This document shows positions 7,810 to 16,366 of a stretch of 64,000 nucleotides of DNA, piece by piece. The number at the start of each line of letters is the position of its first letter. Within the stretch, counting starts at the first letter, position 1. The DNA is from Glycomyces artemisiae. Lineage in GTDB: Bacteria > Actinomycetota > Actinomycetes > Mycobacteriales > Micromonosporaceae. Under the pieces are notes generated by a model that did no database searches, had not been told where the DNA came from, and was given only the letters and a program-made list of their open reading frames with translations. The position numbers were made by a program, and so were the translations under genes. The stretch spans positions 620,001-684,000 of the forward strand of contig NZ_PVTJ01000002.1 of assembly GCF_003002955.1 (NCBI RefSeq), in the 5' to 3' direction.

Positions 7810-8894
7810 TAAGCCAGGTCCGTGAGGTCGAGCACGTGCCACACCAGGAGCTCGCCCGTGCCCGTCGACCACCACAGGCGCCGCGCATCGGCACCTGTCG
7901 CTCCCGCACTGGACGCGACCAGGAACGCCTCTCCCGCTTCGAGGTCGAACAGCGTCACCTCCGTCGCGTCGCCCGCGGCGACCGCCCGTTCGGCGAGCGG
8001 CTCGAACCGGTCGATCAGTCCCACATCGGGGGACACCGCGGAGGTGAACCCCTCCGCGACGGTGACCCTTCCGGTCCCGTCTGGACGGACGAGGTCGGTG
8101 CGCGCCCCGTCCTCGGCGTTCACGATCAGCCGGCACCACGTCGCCGAGCACAGCGTCAGCTCCTCCGCGCCGGAGAAGACCTTCACGCCCGCACCGGTGT
8201 CGGTGCGCACCAGCTGCGCCCCGCCCAGCGAATCGGACCCGGCGCTGGCGAGCCACGGCCACGCGGCCGCCTGCCACGCGCCAAGGTGGCCGGTCACCGC
8301 GACCTCGCCGCCCTCGACGGGGATCGACCGGTGCTCGGTCACGAGCGTCTCGGAGCGGGCCGTGGCGAGCCAGTGGAGTCCCTCGGCCGCGAACTGGAGG
8401 TCGTAGGCCGAACCGGACGCGATGACGTCCCCGGTGTCGGCCGTCAGCAGTGAGGCCTCGCCGGGTTTCCCGTCCTCGCCGCGCGGCGCGGTCCACAGCT
8501 CGGAGGCGACGCGGCCCTGCGCGTCAGGGACCGACGTGATCCACGCGAGCCGCTCGTCGGTGGCCGCCGCGGCCACGACCCCGGGGACGGCCCCGGGCTC
8601 GGCCAGCGGCGTCGCGACAGCGTCGCCGTCCTCGGTGAGCTCCACATAGAGCAGGCTCCCGGCCCCGTCGGTGGCGAGCGCCTGGCCGTCGTCGAGGACC
8701 TTCAGCGGGGTCCACGCCCGGCCGTCAGCGGTCGTGCCGGGCCAGTCGACCGGTTCGGCGTCCCACGTCTGCCACACCGTCGGCACGGGAGCGGGCAGGG
8801 AAGCGGCCTCGGGCCGGTCGGGGGAGGGCCACGCGAGCCAGGCGAGCGCGAGCACCGCCGTCCCGGCGAGTGCGAACCGCTGCGCGCCGTCCAA
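7809..8894 (-). CDS. Membrane-anchored exported protein of unknown function
   Basis: A 361-residue protein I do not recognise. It starts MDGAQRFALAGTAVLALAWLAW, a short N-terminus followed by one hydrophobic segment, so it is probably anchored with the bulk outside the cell. The rest is acidic and rich in short strands with W, G and D, suggesting a beta-propeller or WD-like fold without a readable repeat. The TTG at 8894 follows AGGGGCG, just after the stop of the phosphatase gene. Longer frames run through the phosphatase gene and are its shadow. It overlaps folP by one base (TAATG). Cotranscription with the phosphatase is likely. Confidence 0.65.
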   Translation of the reverse strand: MDGAQRFALAGTAVLALAWLAWPSPDRPEAASLPAPVPTVWQTWDAEPVDWPGTTADGRAWTPLKVLDDGQALATDGAGSLLYVELTEDGDAVATPLAEPGAVPGVVAAAATDERLAWITSVPDAQGRVASELWTAPRGEDGKPGEASLLTADTGDVIASGSAYDLQFAAEGLHWLATARSETLVTEHRSIPVEGGEVAVTGHLGAWQAAAWPWLASAGSDSLGGAQLVRTDTGAGVKVFSGAEELTLCSATWCRLIVNAEDGARTDLVRPDGTGRVTVAEGFTSAVSPDVGLIDRFEPLAERAVAAGDATEVTLFDLEAGEAFLVASSAGATGADARRLWWSTGTGELLVWHVLDLTDLA

Positions 8895-8902
8895 TCGCGC
8901 CC

Positions 8903-9808
8903 CTAGTCGCGTTCGCGGGACTTGTACAGGTACAGCAGGCCCGCGCCGACGCCCGCGGCCGTGGCGGCGGGCAGCGCGAGCTTCGCGGCGCGGCGGCCGC
9001 GCCGGTAGTCGAGGACCGGCCAGCCGTGGTGGCGGGCCTGGCGGGCGAGCCGCGTGTCCGGGTTGACGGCGATGGCGCGGCCGACTTTCCGCAGCATCGG
9101 CAGGTCGTTCGCCGAGTCGGAGTAGGCGGTGCACATGGCCAGGTCGAGGCCGCGCTCGGCCGCGAGCTGGGCGATGCCCTCGGCCTTCGCGGGGCCGTGC
9201 ATGAGGTCGCCGACGAGGCGGCCGGTGTAGCAGCCGTTCTCGATCTCGGCGATCGTCCCGAGCGCGCCGGTCAGGCCCAGCCGCGTGGCGAGCACCCCGG
9301 CGAGCTCGACGGGGCTGGCGGTCACGAGCCAGACCTCCTGCTCGGCTTCGAGGTGGCGTTCGGCGAGGCGCCGCACGGGCGCGAGGATGCGCGGGGAGAT
9401 GTCGCGGTCCACGACCTCCTCGCACAGAGCGCGCATCTCGTCCACGGGGAACCCGGCGACGAGTTCGAGCGCCGACGACTTGATCTGCGAGATGTGCCCG
9501 TGGTGCTCGACGCCCTGGAACTTGAAGCGGGCCTGCTTCCACGCGAAGCCGAGGATGTCGCGCCCGGAGAGGACGCCGTGGCGGGCCAGCGCGCGGGCGA
9601 GGTAGTACGTGGAGGCGCCGTGCATGAGGGTGTTGTCGACGTCGAAGAACGCCGCGGAGGGGATGTGGGCGAGCTCGTCCTCGCCGGGCGCACCGGGCTC
9701 GACGACGACGGAGTGGGCGTTGGACTGGGTGCGAGCGACGCCGCCGCCCCGCACGGTCATGGAACGGGGTGTGGCGGAGGCGCTGGAGGAAGCCTCGATC
9801 TCTGACAC
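8903..9808 (-). CDS. HAD-superfamily subfamily IB phosphatase with C-terminal membrane segment
   Basis: A 301-residue SerB-like HAD hydrolase. Motif I is AAFFDVDNTLMHG, with Asp nucleophile and acid Asp. Motif II is WLVTASP, the Lys is in GPAKAEGI, and motif III is AYSDSANDLPML. A hydrophobic stretch (ALPAATAAGVGAGLLYLY) ends the protein, suggesting tail anchoring. The natural substrate cannot be inferred; relatives act on phosphoserine or lysophospholipids. The GTG at 9808 lies only 6 bases after a TAGGCT -10 box (9820-9815, minus) and lacks a ribosome binding site, so the mRNA may be leaderless. The first 45 residues are low complexity, and an ATG at 9760 is an alternative start. Confidence 0.82.
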   Translation of the reverse strand: MSEIEASSSASATPRSMTVRGGGVARTQSNAHSVVVEPGAPGEDELAHIPSAAFFDVDNTLMHGASTYYLARALARHGVLSGRDILGFAWKQARFKFQGVEHHGHISQIKSSALELVAGFPVDEMRALCEEVVDRDISPRILAPVRRLAERHLEAEQEVWLVTASPVELAGVLATRLGLTGALGTIAEIENGCYTGRLVGDLMHGPAKAEGIAQLAAERGLDLAMCTAYSDSANDLPMLRKVGRAIAVNPDTRLARQARHHGWPVLDYRRGRRAAKLALPAATAAGVGAGLLYLYKSRERD

Positions 9809-10075
9809 TCTGAAAGCCTACAAGCCCAAGGCAGACGGCCTGTAACGCGAGGACGCGAGCCCGGTGAATTTCCAGTGTGGCCTTGTTCATGTATGGCCCC
9901 GGTCGCGTGCCTCTGGTACGGGTGGGCGCAATTGCGGCTTTCGCTCCGTGCACTCGGGGACGCAGGCCGCCCCGAGGCCGCCGCCCGCATCGGTCGCCTT
10001 CGGCTCGTGCGCACGGGACGCGGAAGGGCCGGGTCGCCTCGCGGCTCCCCGGCCCTGCTCCGCACCTTTTTCCTT

Positions 10076-10097
10076 CCCGCCGCGTTCCCGCGGCGGG
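10076..10097 (-). terminator. Hairpin after the rsbN-like gene
   Basis: CCCGCCGCG (10076-10084) pairs with CGCGGCGGG (10089-10097) around a TTCC loop, 3 bases beyond the stop codon. The remaining 270 bp up to the phosphatase gene show no gene. Confidence 0.65.
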
Positions 10098-10100
10098 TGA

Positions 10101-11264
10101 TCAATCGAACAGGTCCGAGATGATCCCGGTGAGCTCTCCGAGGACGTCGTCCTCTTCTTCCGCCCCGGTGGTCGGGTCGGACGCGGGGCTGGAGGCCCCG
10201 CCGCTCGCGGGATCGGACGCGGGCGCGTCGGTCTGCTCGTCCGAGTCGGCCCCGGCGGTCGCCCCGCCGTCGGACCCGGTGGCCTCGCCCTCCTCGGGCT
10301 CGGCGCTGCCGCTCTCCCCGGTGCCGCCGGTCGCCCCGGGGGCCGCCGGCTCGGTGGCGTCGACGTTGTTCTGCGCGCACGCGCCGGGGATCGGGCCGAG
10401 CTCGTCGGCGCCGGCGCCGGGCTCGGTGCAGTCGAGCGACTCGCGCAGCTCGACGGACCTGACGGCCGCGGCCTCCAGGACCGACGCGAGCTCCTCGCCC
10501 GCGTCCCTGGCGTCGCCGCCGAGGTCGCCCACGAGGTCGTCGAGGACCCAGCGGTGCTCGTTGGCGAACAGGTCGAGGTAGTCGAGCGGCGCAGGATCGC
10601 CGTTCGCGACGGCGAGCTCGCCGAGGAGGGCGCTGGCGCTCTTCAGCTCCGATGTGGCGTCGGTGAGCGCGGCCGCCGCGGCCTCGTCGTCGTCGGCGAC
10701 GAGCTGGGCCTCCTGGATGCGGGTGCGCGCGAACTCCAGGTAGAGCTGCGCGCGGCCGAGGTCGTTGCCGGCGAGGGCCAGCTGCGCCCGCTCGGTGGAC
10801 CGCTTGACGTTGTAGAGCGTCTCGCCGGGGAGGGCGTCGCCGGAGGCCGCGGAGACCCCGGAGATGGCGACGGTGCCGGTGAGCAGCGCCGCGACGATCG
10901 CGATGCGCCTGCCGCCGCGGGGGCGGCGCGGGAACATCTCGTCGAGGACGGGCGCGCGCTTCGTCTCGGGGACGGCGGCGCTGGCGCGGTGCCTGGCGGT
11001 GACGCCGATGCCCTCTTCGGTGGCGACGGCCATGAGCCGCCTGCGGGTGGCGTCCTGCCAGTCCCTTGACGGTCGCGCGGTGTTGACGAGCTGGTCGCCC
11101 AGCCCGCCGAGCCGTTCGGTGACGCCGACGAGTTCGGCGAGTGCTTCTGCCGACGCACCCGATGCGTCCGCGCTGCGGCGCGAGTGAGGGAGGGTGGGTC
11201 CTTCGAAGTCAAGCAGCCGCGCGAATTCCTCCGCGCGTCGGCGCTCCATAGGGTTCAATGTCAC
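10101..11264 (-). CDS. RsbN-like anti-sigma factor (DUF5667-type membrane protein)
   Basis: A 387-residue protein with a cytoplasmic N-terminus (MERRRAEEFARLL onward), one membrane segment (RIAIVAALLTGTVAISGVSA, near residues 100-120), a helical extracellular DUF5667-like domain (DALPGETLYNVKRSTE, then LARAQLYLEFARTR) and a long Asp/Glu/Ser/Gly tail. It lies downstream of a BldN-type sigma gene, the position of RsbN, the Streptomyces membrane anti-sigma factor of BldN. The sigma-inhibiting role is inferred from topology and position. The GTG at 11264 is favoured because AGAGGGGG lies 9 nt upstream; GTG 11273 and ATG 11249 are alternatives. The 295-bp gap to the sigma gene leaves room for its own promoter. 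Confidence 0.75.
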   Translation of the reverse strand: MTLNPMERRRAEEFARLLDFEGPTLPHSRRSADASGASAEALAELVGVTERLGGLGDQLVNTARPSRDWQDATRRRLMAVATEEGIGVTARHRASAAVPETKRAPVLDEMFPRRPRGGRRIAIVAALLTGTVAISGVSAASGDALPGETLYNVKRSTERAQLALAGNDLGRAQLYLEFARTRIQEAQLVADDDEAAAAALTDATSELKSASALLGELAVANGDPAPLDYLDLFANEHRWVLDDLVGDLGGDARDAGEELASVLEAAAVRSVELRESLDCTEPGAGADELGPIPGACAQNNVDATEPAAPGATGGTGESGSAEPEEGEATGSDGGATAGADSDEQTDAPASDPASGGASSPASDPTTGAEEEDDVLGELTGIISDLFD

Positions 11265-11559
11265 CGGGCACACCCCCTCTCACTGCATGGATCCTGCTCC
11301 TGTACTGAGAACAACGCACGAGTAGCCCCTGAGGTTACGGTTCGCCGCGAACCTTGCGTTTCAGACCACATCGTCCTCGTCGCAGAAGGGTCTCGCGGCG
11401 GTATCGGGCCGGTAAAGGGCCCTGACCTGGCAGTTCCGGTCCGCCGTGAGGAGGCGGATCGTCGATTACGGGATAGCGGGCCGAGGCCCTTGGGAACGGG
11501 TGGTGTCGGGTTCCCGACGCATGCGGCCGGGAGGGGAGTTGCGGGGATCGGAGGGCCTC

Positions 11560-12414
11560 TCAGCCTCGGAAGCCGTCGGGGAGGAGCCGCGCGAGGGTCC
11601 GCACCGCCCGGTACTGGAGCGCTTTGACCGCGCCCTCGTTCTTGCCCATGGTGCGGGCGGTCTCGGCGACGGTGAACCCCTGGAGGAAGCGGAGCACGAT
11701 GCACTCCTGCTGGTCGGGGTTGAGCTTCTTGACGGCCGTGAGGAGGGTCGCGTTCGTCAGCTTCTCCAGCGCGGCGGTCTCGGGCGAGGTGCTCGGGTCG
11801 GAGTCCTTCTCGTCGGCGCCGAGGACGTCGGGCTTGACGATCTCCAGCCGGTACCGGCCGGACTTGAAGTGGTCGACCACGAGGTTCCGCGCGATGGTCA
11901 CCAGCCACGCGCCGAACGCCCGGCCCTGCCAGGAGAAGCTGGAGATGCGCCGCAGCGCGCGCAGGAACGTCTCGGACGCGAGGTCCTCGGCGAGCTGGGC
12001 GTTGTTGACGCGGAAGTAGATGTACCTGTAGACCGTCTCGTTGTAGCGGTCGTAGATCTCCCCGAAGGCCCCCGGGTCGCCGTCCTGGGCGCGCGCGACG
12101 AGGTCGGCGACCTCGTCGCCGTCGACCTGGTCCTCGTGGTGGTCGGTGCCGCGCGGCTCGGCAGCGCCTCCTGTGGCGCCGCCGGCGGAGCCGGGACCGG
12201 TGCCGCGGCCGGGCCGCACCTGGTGCTGTTCGGCGGTGCCGGTGTCCAGGCTGAGGACCGTCCACACGGCCTGCTTGAGCCGCGCGAAGGTCGGGGCCGG
12301 GTGCTGCGCGAGCAGCGAGCCGAGCGATCCGGGGTTGAAGAAGGGGGCGATGTCTGCTGTGAGCACTGCCGAGTCGTGGCTTGCCACAGCCAAGGTCGGT
12401 GCAATACCGGGCAC
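11560..12414 (-). CDS. bldN: BldN-type ECF sigma factor
   Basis: A 284-residue sigma factor. In Streptomyces, BldN switches on aerial-hypha genes, is made with an N-terminal extension that is removed, and is held by RsbN. Here sigma region 2 begins only near residue 107 (DLVARAQDGDPGAFGEIYDR), so a comparable extension of about 100 residues is present. Region 2 continues VYRYIYFRVNNAQLAEDL and TFLRALRRISSFSWQGR. Region 4 reads LRFLQGFTVAETARTMGKNE then LQYRAVRTLARLLPD, all very BldN-like. The GTG at 12414 follows GAGGAGG. Gene order (bldN, anti-sigma, then divergent glutaredoxin-rex-hem) supports the assignment. Confidence 0.88.
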   Translation of the reverse strand: MPGIAPTLAVASHDSAVLTADIAPFFNPGSLGSLLAQHPAPTFARLKQAVWTVLSLDTGTAEQHQVRPGRGTGPGSAGGATGGAAEPRGTDHHEDQVDGDEVADLVARAQDGDPGAFGEIYDRYNETVYRYIYFRVNNAQLAEDLASETFLRALRRISSFSWQGRAFGAWLVTIARNLVVDHFKSGRYRLEIVKPDVLGADEKDSDPSTSPETAALEKLTNATLLTAVKKLNPDQQECIVLRFLQGFTVAETARTMGKNEGAVKALQYRAVRTLARLLPDGFRG

Positions 12415-12753
12415 TAGTGGCCTCCTCGTGTGAGGGGTCGTCGGGCCGAGTCGAGTGAACGGATCCCGCAGGGACTGACCCGCCTGAGTCTAGAAATCCG
12501 CGGGGTCGGCGACGCGTATTTGCGATCGGCGTGTCGCGCTCGGTGACGGGTGTGCGGGGGGCGATGTCGGCGCGCGCCCGATGCGCCGGCGTACCCTTCG
12601 TTGCGGGGGCGGAATCCCACCATTACCTCCCCAAACGTTCGGTGGTCCGCGGCCGCGGACCGGTTGTGCCTCAATAGTGAGCGAGGAATGACGGAGGGTG
12701 TCGCACAAGCTGTGCGATCCGGCCCGACTTCTTGGAATGACGGAGGGAGCAGG
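12415..12753. other. Divergent control region between bldN and the glutaredoxin-rex-hem cluster
   Basis: This region of 339 bp has no gene. It contains the perfect 18-bp palindrome GGTCCGCGGCCGCGGACC (12644-12661). The 14-mer GGAATGACGGAGGG occurs twice (12685-12698 and 12734-12747), flanking a hairpin TCGCACA-AGC-TGTGCGA (12701-12717). The second 14-mer supplies the ribosome binding site of the glutaredoxin gene. I found no clear BldD-type site and no convincing -35/-10 pair. Confidence 0.6.
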
Positions 12754-12999
12754 GTGAACAGGCTGACGCTGCTGACTACAAGGGAGTGCCATCTCTGCGG
12801 TGCGGCGCGCGAGGCGCTCGACCGGGTGGCGGCGGAGACGGGCGAGCCGTGGACGGAGGTCGACGTCGCCGACGACGCTAAGTTGGCGCGCGACTACGGC
12901 GACCGCCTCCCCGTGCTGCTGCTCGACGGGAAGGAGCACGGCTACTGGGACGTCGACGTCCCGCGCCTGCTCAAGGACCTCCAAGTCCCTCCGGCGTGA
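12754..12999 (+). CDS. Glutaredoxin-like protein
   Basis: A small thioredoxin-fold protein of 81 residues. The redox pair is CHLC at residues 12-15 after a first strand (RLTLLTTRE). The cis-Pro region reads RLPVLLLDGKE. Proteins of this short glutaredoxin-like family (DUF836 type) lie beside rex in other actinobacteria; a thiol-disulfide exchange role is likely and the partner is unknown. The GTG at 12754 follows GGAGGG (12742-12747). An in-frame ATG at 12688 would add 22 residues and would use the first copy of the repeated 14-mer. The gene is probably separate from rex, given the 255-bp gap. Confidence 0.82.
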   Translation: MNRLTLLTTRECHLCGAAREALDRVAAETGEPWTEVDVADDAKLARDYGDRLPVLLLDGKEHGYWDVDVPRLLKDLQVPPA

Positions 13000-13254
13000 A
13001 GCGACACACCGATGAATATCTGAAATACCAATACACAACGGTCTTTTAGGGCAAAATTCTGGCAGACGGCGGCTCGCCGGGACGTCTGCAATTTCGGTAC
13101 AGCCGGGCCTCGCCCGGTGATACGGGGGTGTACCGCGCAGGCGACCGCGAGCCGCCGAGTCCGTTCACCCCTGCGTTCCCGCCGCGACATCCACTTCTTA
13201 AGCTGAGTGGCGCGCCGGTGAACGGCGGCGCGGATCGGACCTGGAGCTCCAGCA
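13000..13254. promoter_or_regulatory. Structured leader region upstream of rex
   Basis: 255 bp between the glutaredoxin gene and rex. Nested inverted repeats are present: GGTACA (13096-13101) with TGTACC (13129-13134), enclosing CCGGGC-CTC-GCCCGG (13103-13117). It may be a terminator for glutaredoxin or a folded rex leader. No TTGTGAA-N4-TTCACAA Rex operator is visible. Confidence 0.4.
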
Positions 13255-13959
13255 TTGACGACCACCGGTGAAGGCACAGGCCAGCGGGCCGCCGCGGTCC
13301 CGCCTGCGGCGGCGGCCGACCTCCCCGCCGCCACCGTCAGGCGCCTGCCCGAATACCTCCGCGCCCTCGGCACGCTCTCCGAGTCCGGCGTCGACACCGT
13401 CTCCTCCGAGACCCTCGCGGCCGCCACGGGCGTCAACTCCGCGATGCTCCGCAAGGACCTCTCCCAGCTCGGCGCGTCCGGGATGCGCGGCGTCGGCTAC
13501 TCCGTCGCCAACCTCGCCACCCACATCGCCGGTGTGCTCGGACTCACGAAGGACTCCCGGGTCGCCATCATCGGCCTCGGCCACCTGGGGCAGGCGCTCG
13601 CCCGCTACCCCGGATTCTCCGAACGCGGGTTCGACATCGTTGGCCTCTTCGACGCCGACGCGGGCATCATTGGCAAGGACCTCGACGGCCTCCAGGTGCG
13701 CGACGTGGCGCTCCTCGCCCGGGCCGTGCGTGACGAAGGCATCAACATAGGGGTGATCGCCACACCCGGCGCGGCCGCCCAACACGTGGCCGACCTCCTC
13801 GTAGATGCTGGTGTCACAAGCATTCTCAACTTCGCGCCGTGCGTCCTCGCCGTCCCCCAGGGAGTGGCGGTCCGCAAGGTCGACCTGGCCGTCGAGCTCC
13901 AGATCCTCTCATTCCACGAACACCACAAGACGCTCAGCAGGCCGGAAACAGACGTCTAG
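13255..13959 (+). CDS. rex: Redox-sensing transcriptional repressor Rex
   Basis: Rex senses the NADH/NAD+ ratio and represses respiratory and heme genes when NADH is low. The 234-residue protein has an N-terminal winged helix (TVRRLPEYLRALGTL, then GVNSAMLRKDLSQLG) and a Rossmann domain starting VAIIGLGHLGQALA. LNFAPCVLAVPQGV and the C-terminal helix that swaps between subunits are present. The TTG at 13255 follows GGAG at 13242. hemA begins 16 bp downstream, so rex and the heme genes should be cotranscribed. Autoregulation is known in Streptomyces, but I could not find the operator here. Confidence 0.96.
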   Translation: MTTTGEGTGQRAAAVPPAAAADLPAATVRRLPEYLRALGTLSESGVDTVSSETLAAATGVNSAMLRKDLSQLGASGMRGVGYSVANLATHIAGVLGLTKDSRVAIIGLGHLGQALARYPGFSERGFDIVGLFDADAGIIGKDLDGLQVRDVALLARAVRDEGINIGVIATPGAAAQHVADLLVDAGVTSILNFAPCVLAVPQGVAVRKVDLAVELQILSFHEHHKTLSRPETDV

Positions 13960-13975
13960 AGACGGGAACGGTGCA

Positions 13976-15385
13976 GTGAACCTCCTGGTTGTCGGCATCT
14001 CGCACCGCAGCGCAGCGGTCGAGACCCTGGAACGGCTCGCGGTCGGCCCCGAGGCCGCCGCCGACCTCGCGCGCGCCCTCCTGCGCGGCGGCGAGGTCCG
14101 CGAGGCGGTCGTCCTCTCCACGTGCAACCGGGTCGAGGTCTACGCCGTCGCCGCCTCCTTCCACGGCGGGCTCTCCGCGATCGTCGACGAGCTCCACCGC
14201 ATCTGGGGCCTCACCGAGCTCCAGGCCGACCTCGACTTCGCCTCCTGCGGATACGTGCGCCACGGCGCCGACGCCGTCGCCCACGCCTTCCGCGTCGCCG
14301 CCGGGCTCGACTCCATGGTCGCGGGCGAGCCGCAGATCCTCGGCCAGCTCCGCGACGCCTACGACACCGCCCGCGAGGCCGACCAGGTCGGCCGCCACCT
14401 GCACGAGCTGTTCCAGCAGGCCCTGCGCGTCGGGAAGCGCATCCACGCCGAGACCGACGTCGACGCCGCCGCGCCCTCCATCGTCACCGCCGCCCTCGAC
14501 CTCGCCGAGCGCGCGCTCGCCGAGGCCGGGTTCGCCAACGGCCTCACCGAGACCCGCGCCGCCGTCGTCGGCGCAGGGTCCATGGGCTCGCTCGCCACCG
14601 CGACCCTCGCTCGCTCCGGCGTCAAGTCCCTCGCCGTCGCCAACCGCGACCGCGCCAAGGCCGAGCGCCTCGCCGAGGTCTGGGACGCCGCGCCCGCCGA
14701 CTACGCCGACCTCGCCGGCCTCGCCGCCGGCGTCGACCTGCTCGTGTGCGCCACCTCCTCGCCCGAGCCGGTGCTGCGCGCCGCCGACCTCGCCGGTCGC
14801 GACCGCCCGCTCGTCGTCTGCGACCTGGCCCTGCCCAAGGACGTCGCCGAGGACGTCGCGCTCCTGCCCGGCGTCACCGTGGTCGACATCGCCGAGATCC
14901 AGAAGGCCGACGCCGCGGGCGCCGCCGCCGACACCCTCGCCGAAGTCGAACGGCTCCTCGCCGAGGAGATCGCCGCGTTCAACGAGAGCCTGCGCGCCGA
15001 CGCCGTCACCCCCACCGTCGCGGCCCTGCGCTCGGCGGCCGCCGACATCGTCGACGCGGAGCTGGCCCGCGTGGCCCGCCGCGGCGACTTCACCGACGAC
15101 CAGCGCGCCGAGGTCGCCCGCACCGTCCACCGCGTCGTGCAGCGGCTCCTCCACGAGCCCACCGTGCGCGTGCGCGAGCTCGCCGGGCAGCCCGGCGCCC
15201 CCGACTACGCGCGCGCCCTGCGCGACCTCTTCGCCCTCGACGCGGCCGTCCTCACCGCCGCCGAAGGCGACCACCTCGTCGAGGCCCTGAAGATCAGCCC
15301 CGCGACGGCCCCCGTGGCCGACGCCCTCGGGACGATCCCCTCCGCCCCGTCCGAAACCGGAACGGCTGCGACGCAGCAGTCTTGA
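13976..15385 (+). CDS. hemA: Glutamyl-tRNA reductase
   Basis: First committed enzyme of C5-pathway tetrapyrrole synthesis, reducing glutamyl-tRNA to glutamate-1-semialdehyde with NADPH. 469 residues. It begins VNLLVVGISHRSAAVETLE. The catalytic Cys is in STCNRVEVYA (about residue 50), DSMVAGEPQILGQ follows, and VVGAGSMGSL opens the NADPH domain. The C-terminal helical dimerisation domain is complete. The GTG at 13976 lies 16 bp after rex with a weak GACGGGAA upstream. hemL is not in the window. Confidence 0.96.
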   Translation: MNLLVVGISHRSAAVETLERLAVGPEAAADLARALLRGGEVREAVVLSTCNRVEVYAVAASFHGGLSAIVDELHRIWGLTELQADLDFASCGYVRHGADAVAHAFRVAAGLDSMVAGEPQILGQLRDAYDTAREADQVGRHLHELFQQALRVGKRIHAETDVDAAAPSIVTAALDLAERALAEAGFANGLTETRAAVVGAGSMGSLATATLARSGVKSLAVANRDRAKAERLAEVWDAAPADYADLAGLAAGVDLLVCATSSPEPVLRAADLAGRDRPLVVCDLALPKDVAEDVALLPGVTVVDIAEIQKADAAGAAADTLAEVERLLAEEIAAFNESLRADAVTPTVAALRSAAADIVDAELARVARRGDFTDDQRAEVARTVHRVVQRLLHEPTVRVRELAGQPGAPDYARALRDLFALDAAVLTAAEGDHLVEALKISPATAPVADALGTIPSAPSETGTAATQQS

Positions 15386-15401
15386 GAAGGGAAGCACGCC
15401 C

Positions 15402-16334
15402 GTGATCCGAGTCGGGACCAGGGGATCGAAGCTCGCTCTCGCGCAGAGCGGCATGGTCGCGGACGCGATCGGCCGCCTGACCGGCGAGCACGTCGAACTC
15501 GTGGAGATCAAGACCACAGGGGACGGGACCACGGTCCCCGTCGCGGAGCTCGGGGTCGGCGTCTTCGTCAACCAGCTCCGCGAGGCCCTGGAGCGCGAGG
15601 AGATCGACATCGCGGTCCACTCGTACAAGGACCTGCCCACGGCCCAGCCCGAGCACCTCGTCATCGGCGTCCCGCCGCGCGAGGACCCGCGCGACGTGCT
15701 CGTCGCCGCGGACGGCCGCACCCTCGCCGACCTGGGCCCCGGCGCCCGGATCGGCACCGGGTCGCCCCGGCGCATCGCTCAGCTGAACGCCCTGGGGCGC
15801 GGCTTCGAGTGCGTGCCCATCCGCGGGAACGTCGACACCCGCATCGGCCGCGTCGGCAAGGACCTCGACGGAGTGATCCTCGCGGCCGCCGGCCTCAAGC
15901 GGGTCGGCCGCCAGGCGGAAGTGACGGAGTACCTGGACCCGTTGGTGATGCTTCCCGCTCCGGCACAAGGGGCATTGGCGGTCGAATGCCGCAAAGCCGA
16001 CATGACATCTGCGCTGATCTCGGCTAAGCTCAACGACCGGTACTCCCAGGCCGCCGTCGCCGCCGAGCGCGCGCTGCTGCAACGGCTCGAAGCCGGATGC
16101 AGCGCTCCCGTCGCCTCACTCGCCGACGTCGCCGAAGGCGCCGATCCCGGCGAAGTCGACCTGTATCTGCGAGGCGCCGTCGGCGCCGTGGACGGCTCCG
16201 TCATCGAACGGCTCTCGACCACCGCCGCGCTCGCCGACAACGGCGGCCCGGAGCTGGCCGAGCAGGCCGCGGCCGCGGGCAGGCGGCTCGCCGAGGAACT
16301 GCTCGACGCGGGTGCCGCACAACTGTTGAAGTAG
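15402..16334 (+). CDS. hemC: Porphobilinogen deaminase (hydroxymethylbilane synthase)
   Basis: Joins four porphobilinogen units into hydroxymethylbilane. The 310-residue protein opens IRVGTRGSKLALAQSG, has HSYKDLPT around the catalytic Asp region, GTGSPRRIAQL for substrate binding, and GCSAPVA near residue 233, where the Cys carries the dipyrromethane cofactor. GTG start at 15402 with GAAGGGA about 8 nt upstream and a 16-bp gap from hemA. Part of the rex-hemACDB operon. Confidence 0.97.
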   Translation: MIRVGTRGSKLALAQSGMVADAIGRLTGEHVELVEIKTTGDGTTVPVAELGVGVFVNQLREALEREEIDIAVHSYKDLPTAQPEHLVIGVPPREDPRDVLVAADGRTLADLGPGARIGTGSPRRIAQLNALGRGFECVPIRGNVDTRIGRVGKDLDGVILAAAGLKRVGRQAEVTEYLDPLVMLPAPAQGALAVECRKADMTSALISAKLNDRYSQAAVAAERALLQRLEAGCSAPVASLADVAEGADPGEVDLYLRGAVGAVDGSVIERLSTTAALADNGGPELAEQAAAAGRRLAEELLDAGAAQLLK

Positions 16335-16366
16335 ACGTATCTCAGACGATTGCTGATGGAGAGAAC

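Noticed and set aside
13000-13254. Rex operator expected upstream of rex
   Set aside because: No TTGTGAA-N4-TTCACAA or close variant is visible; only unrelated inverted repeats were found.
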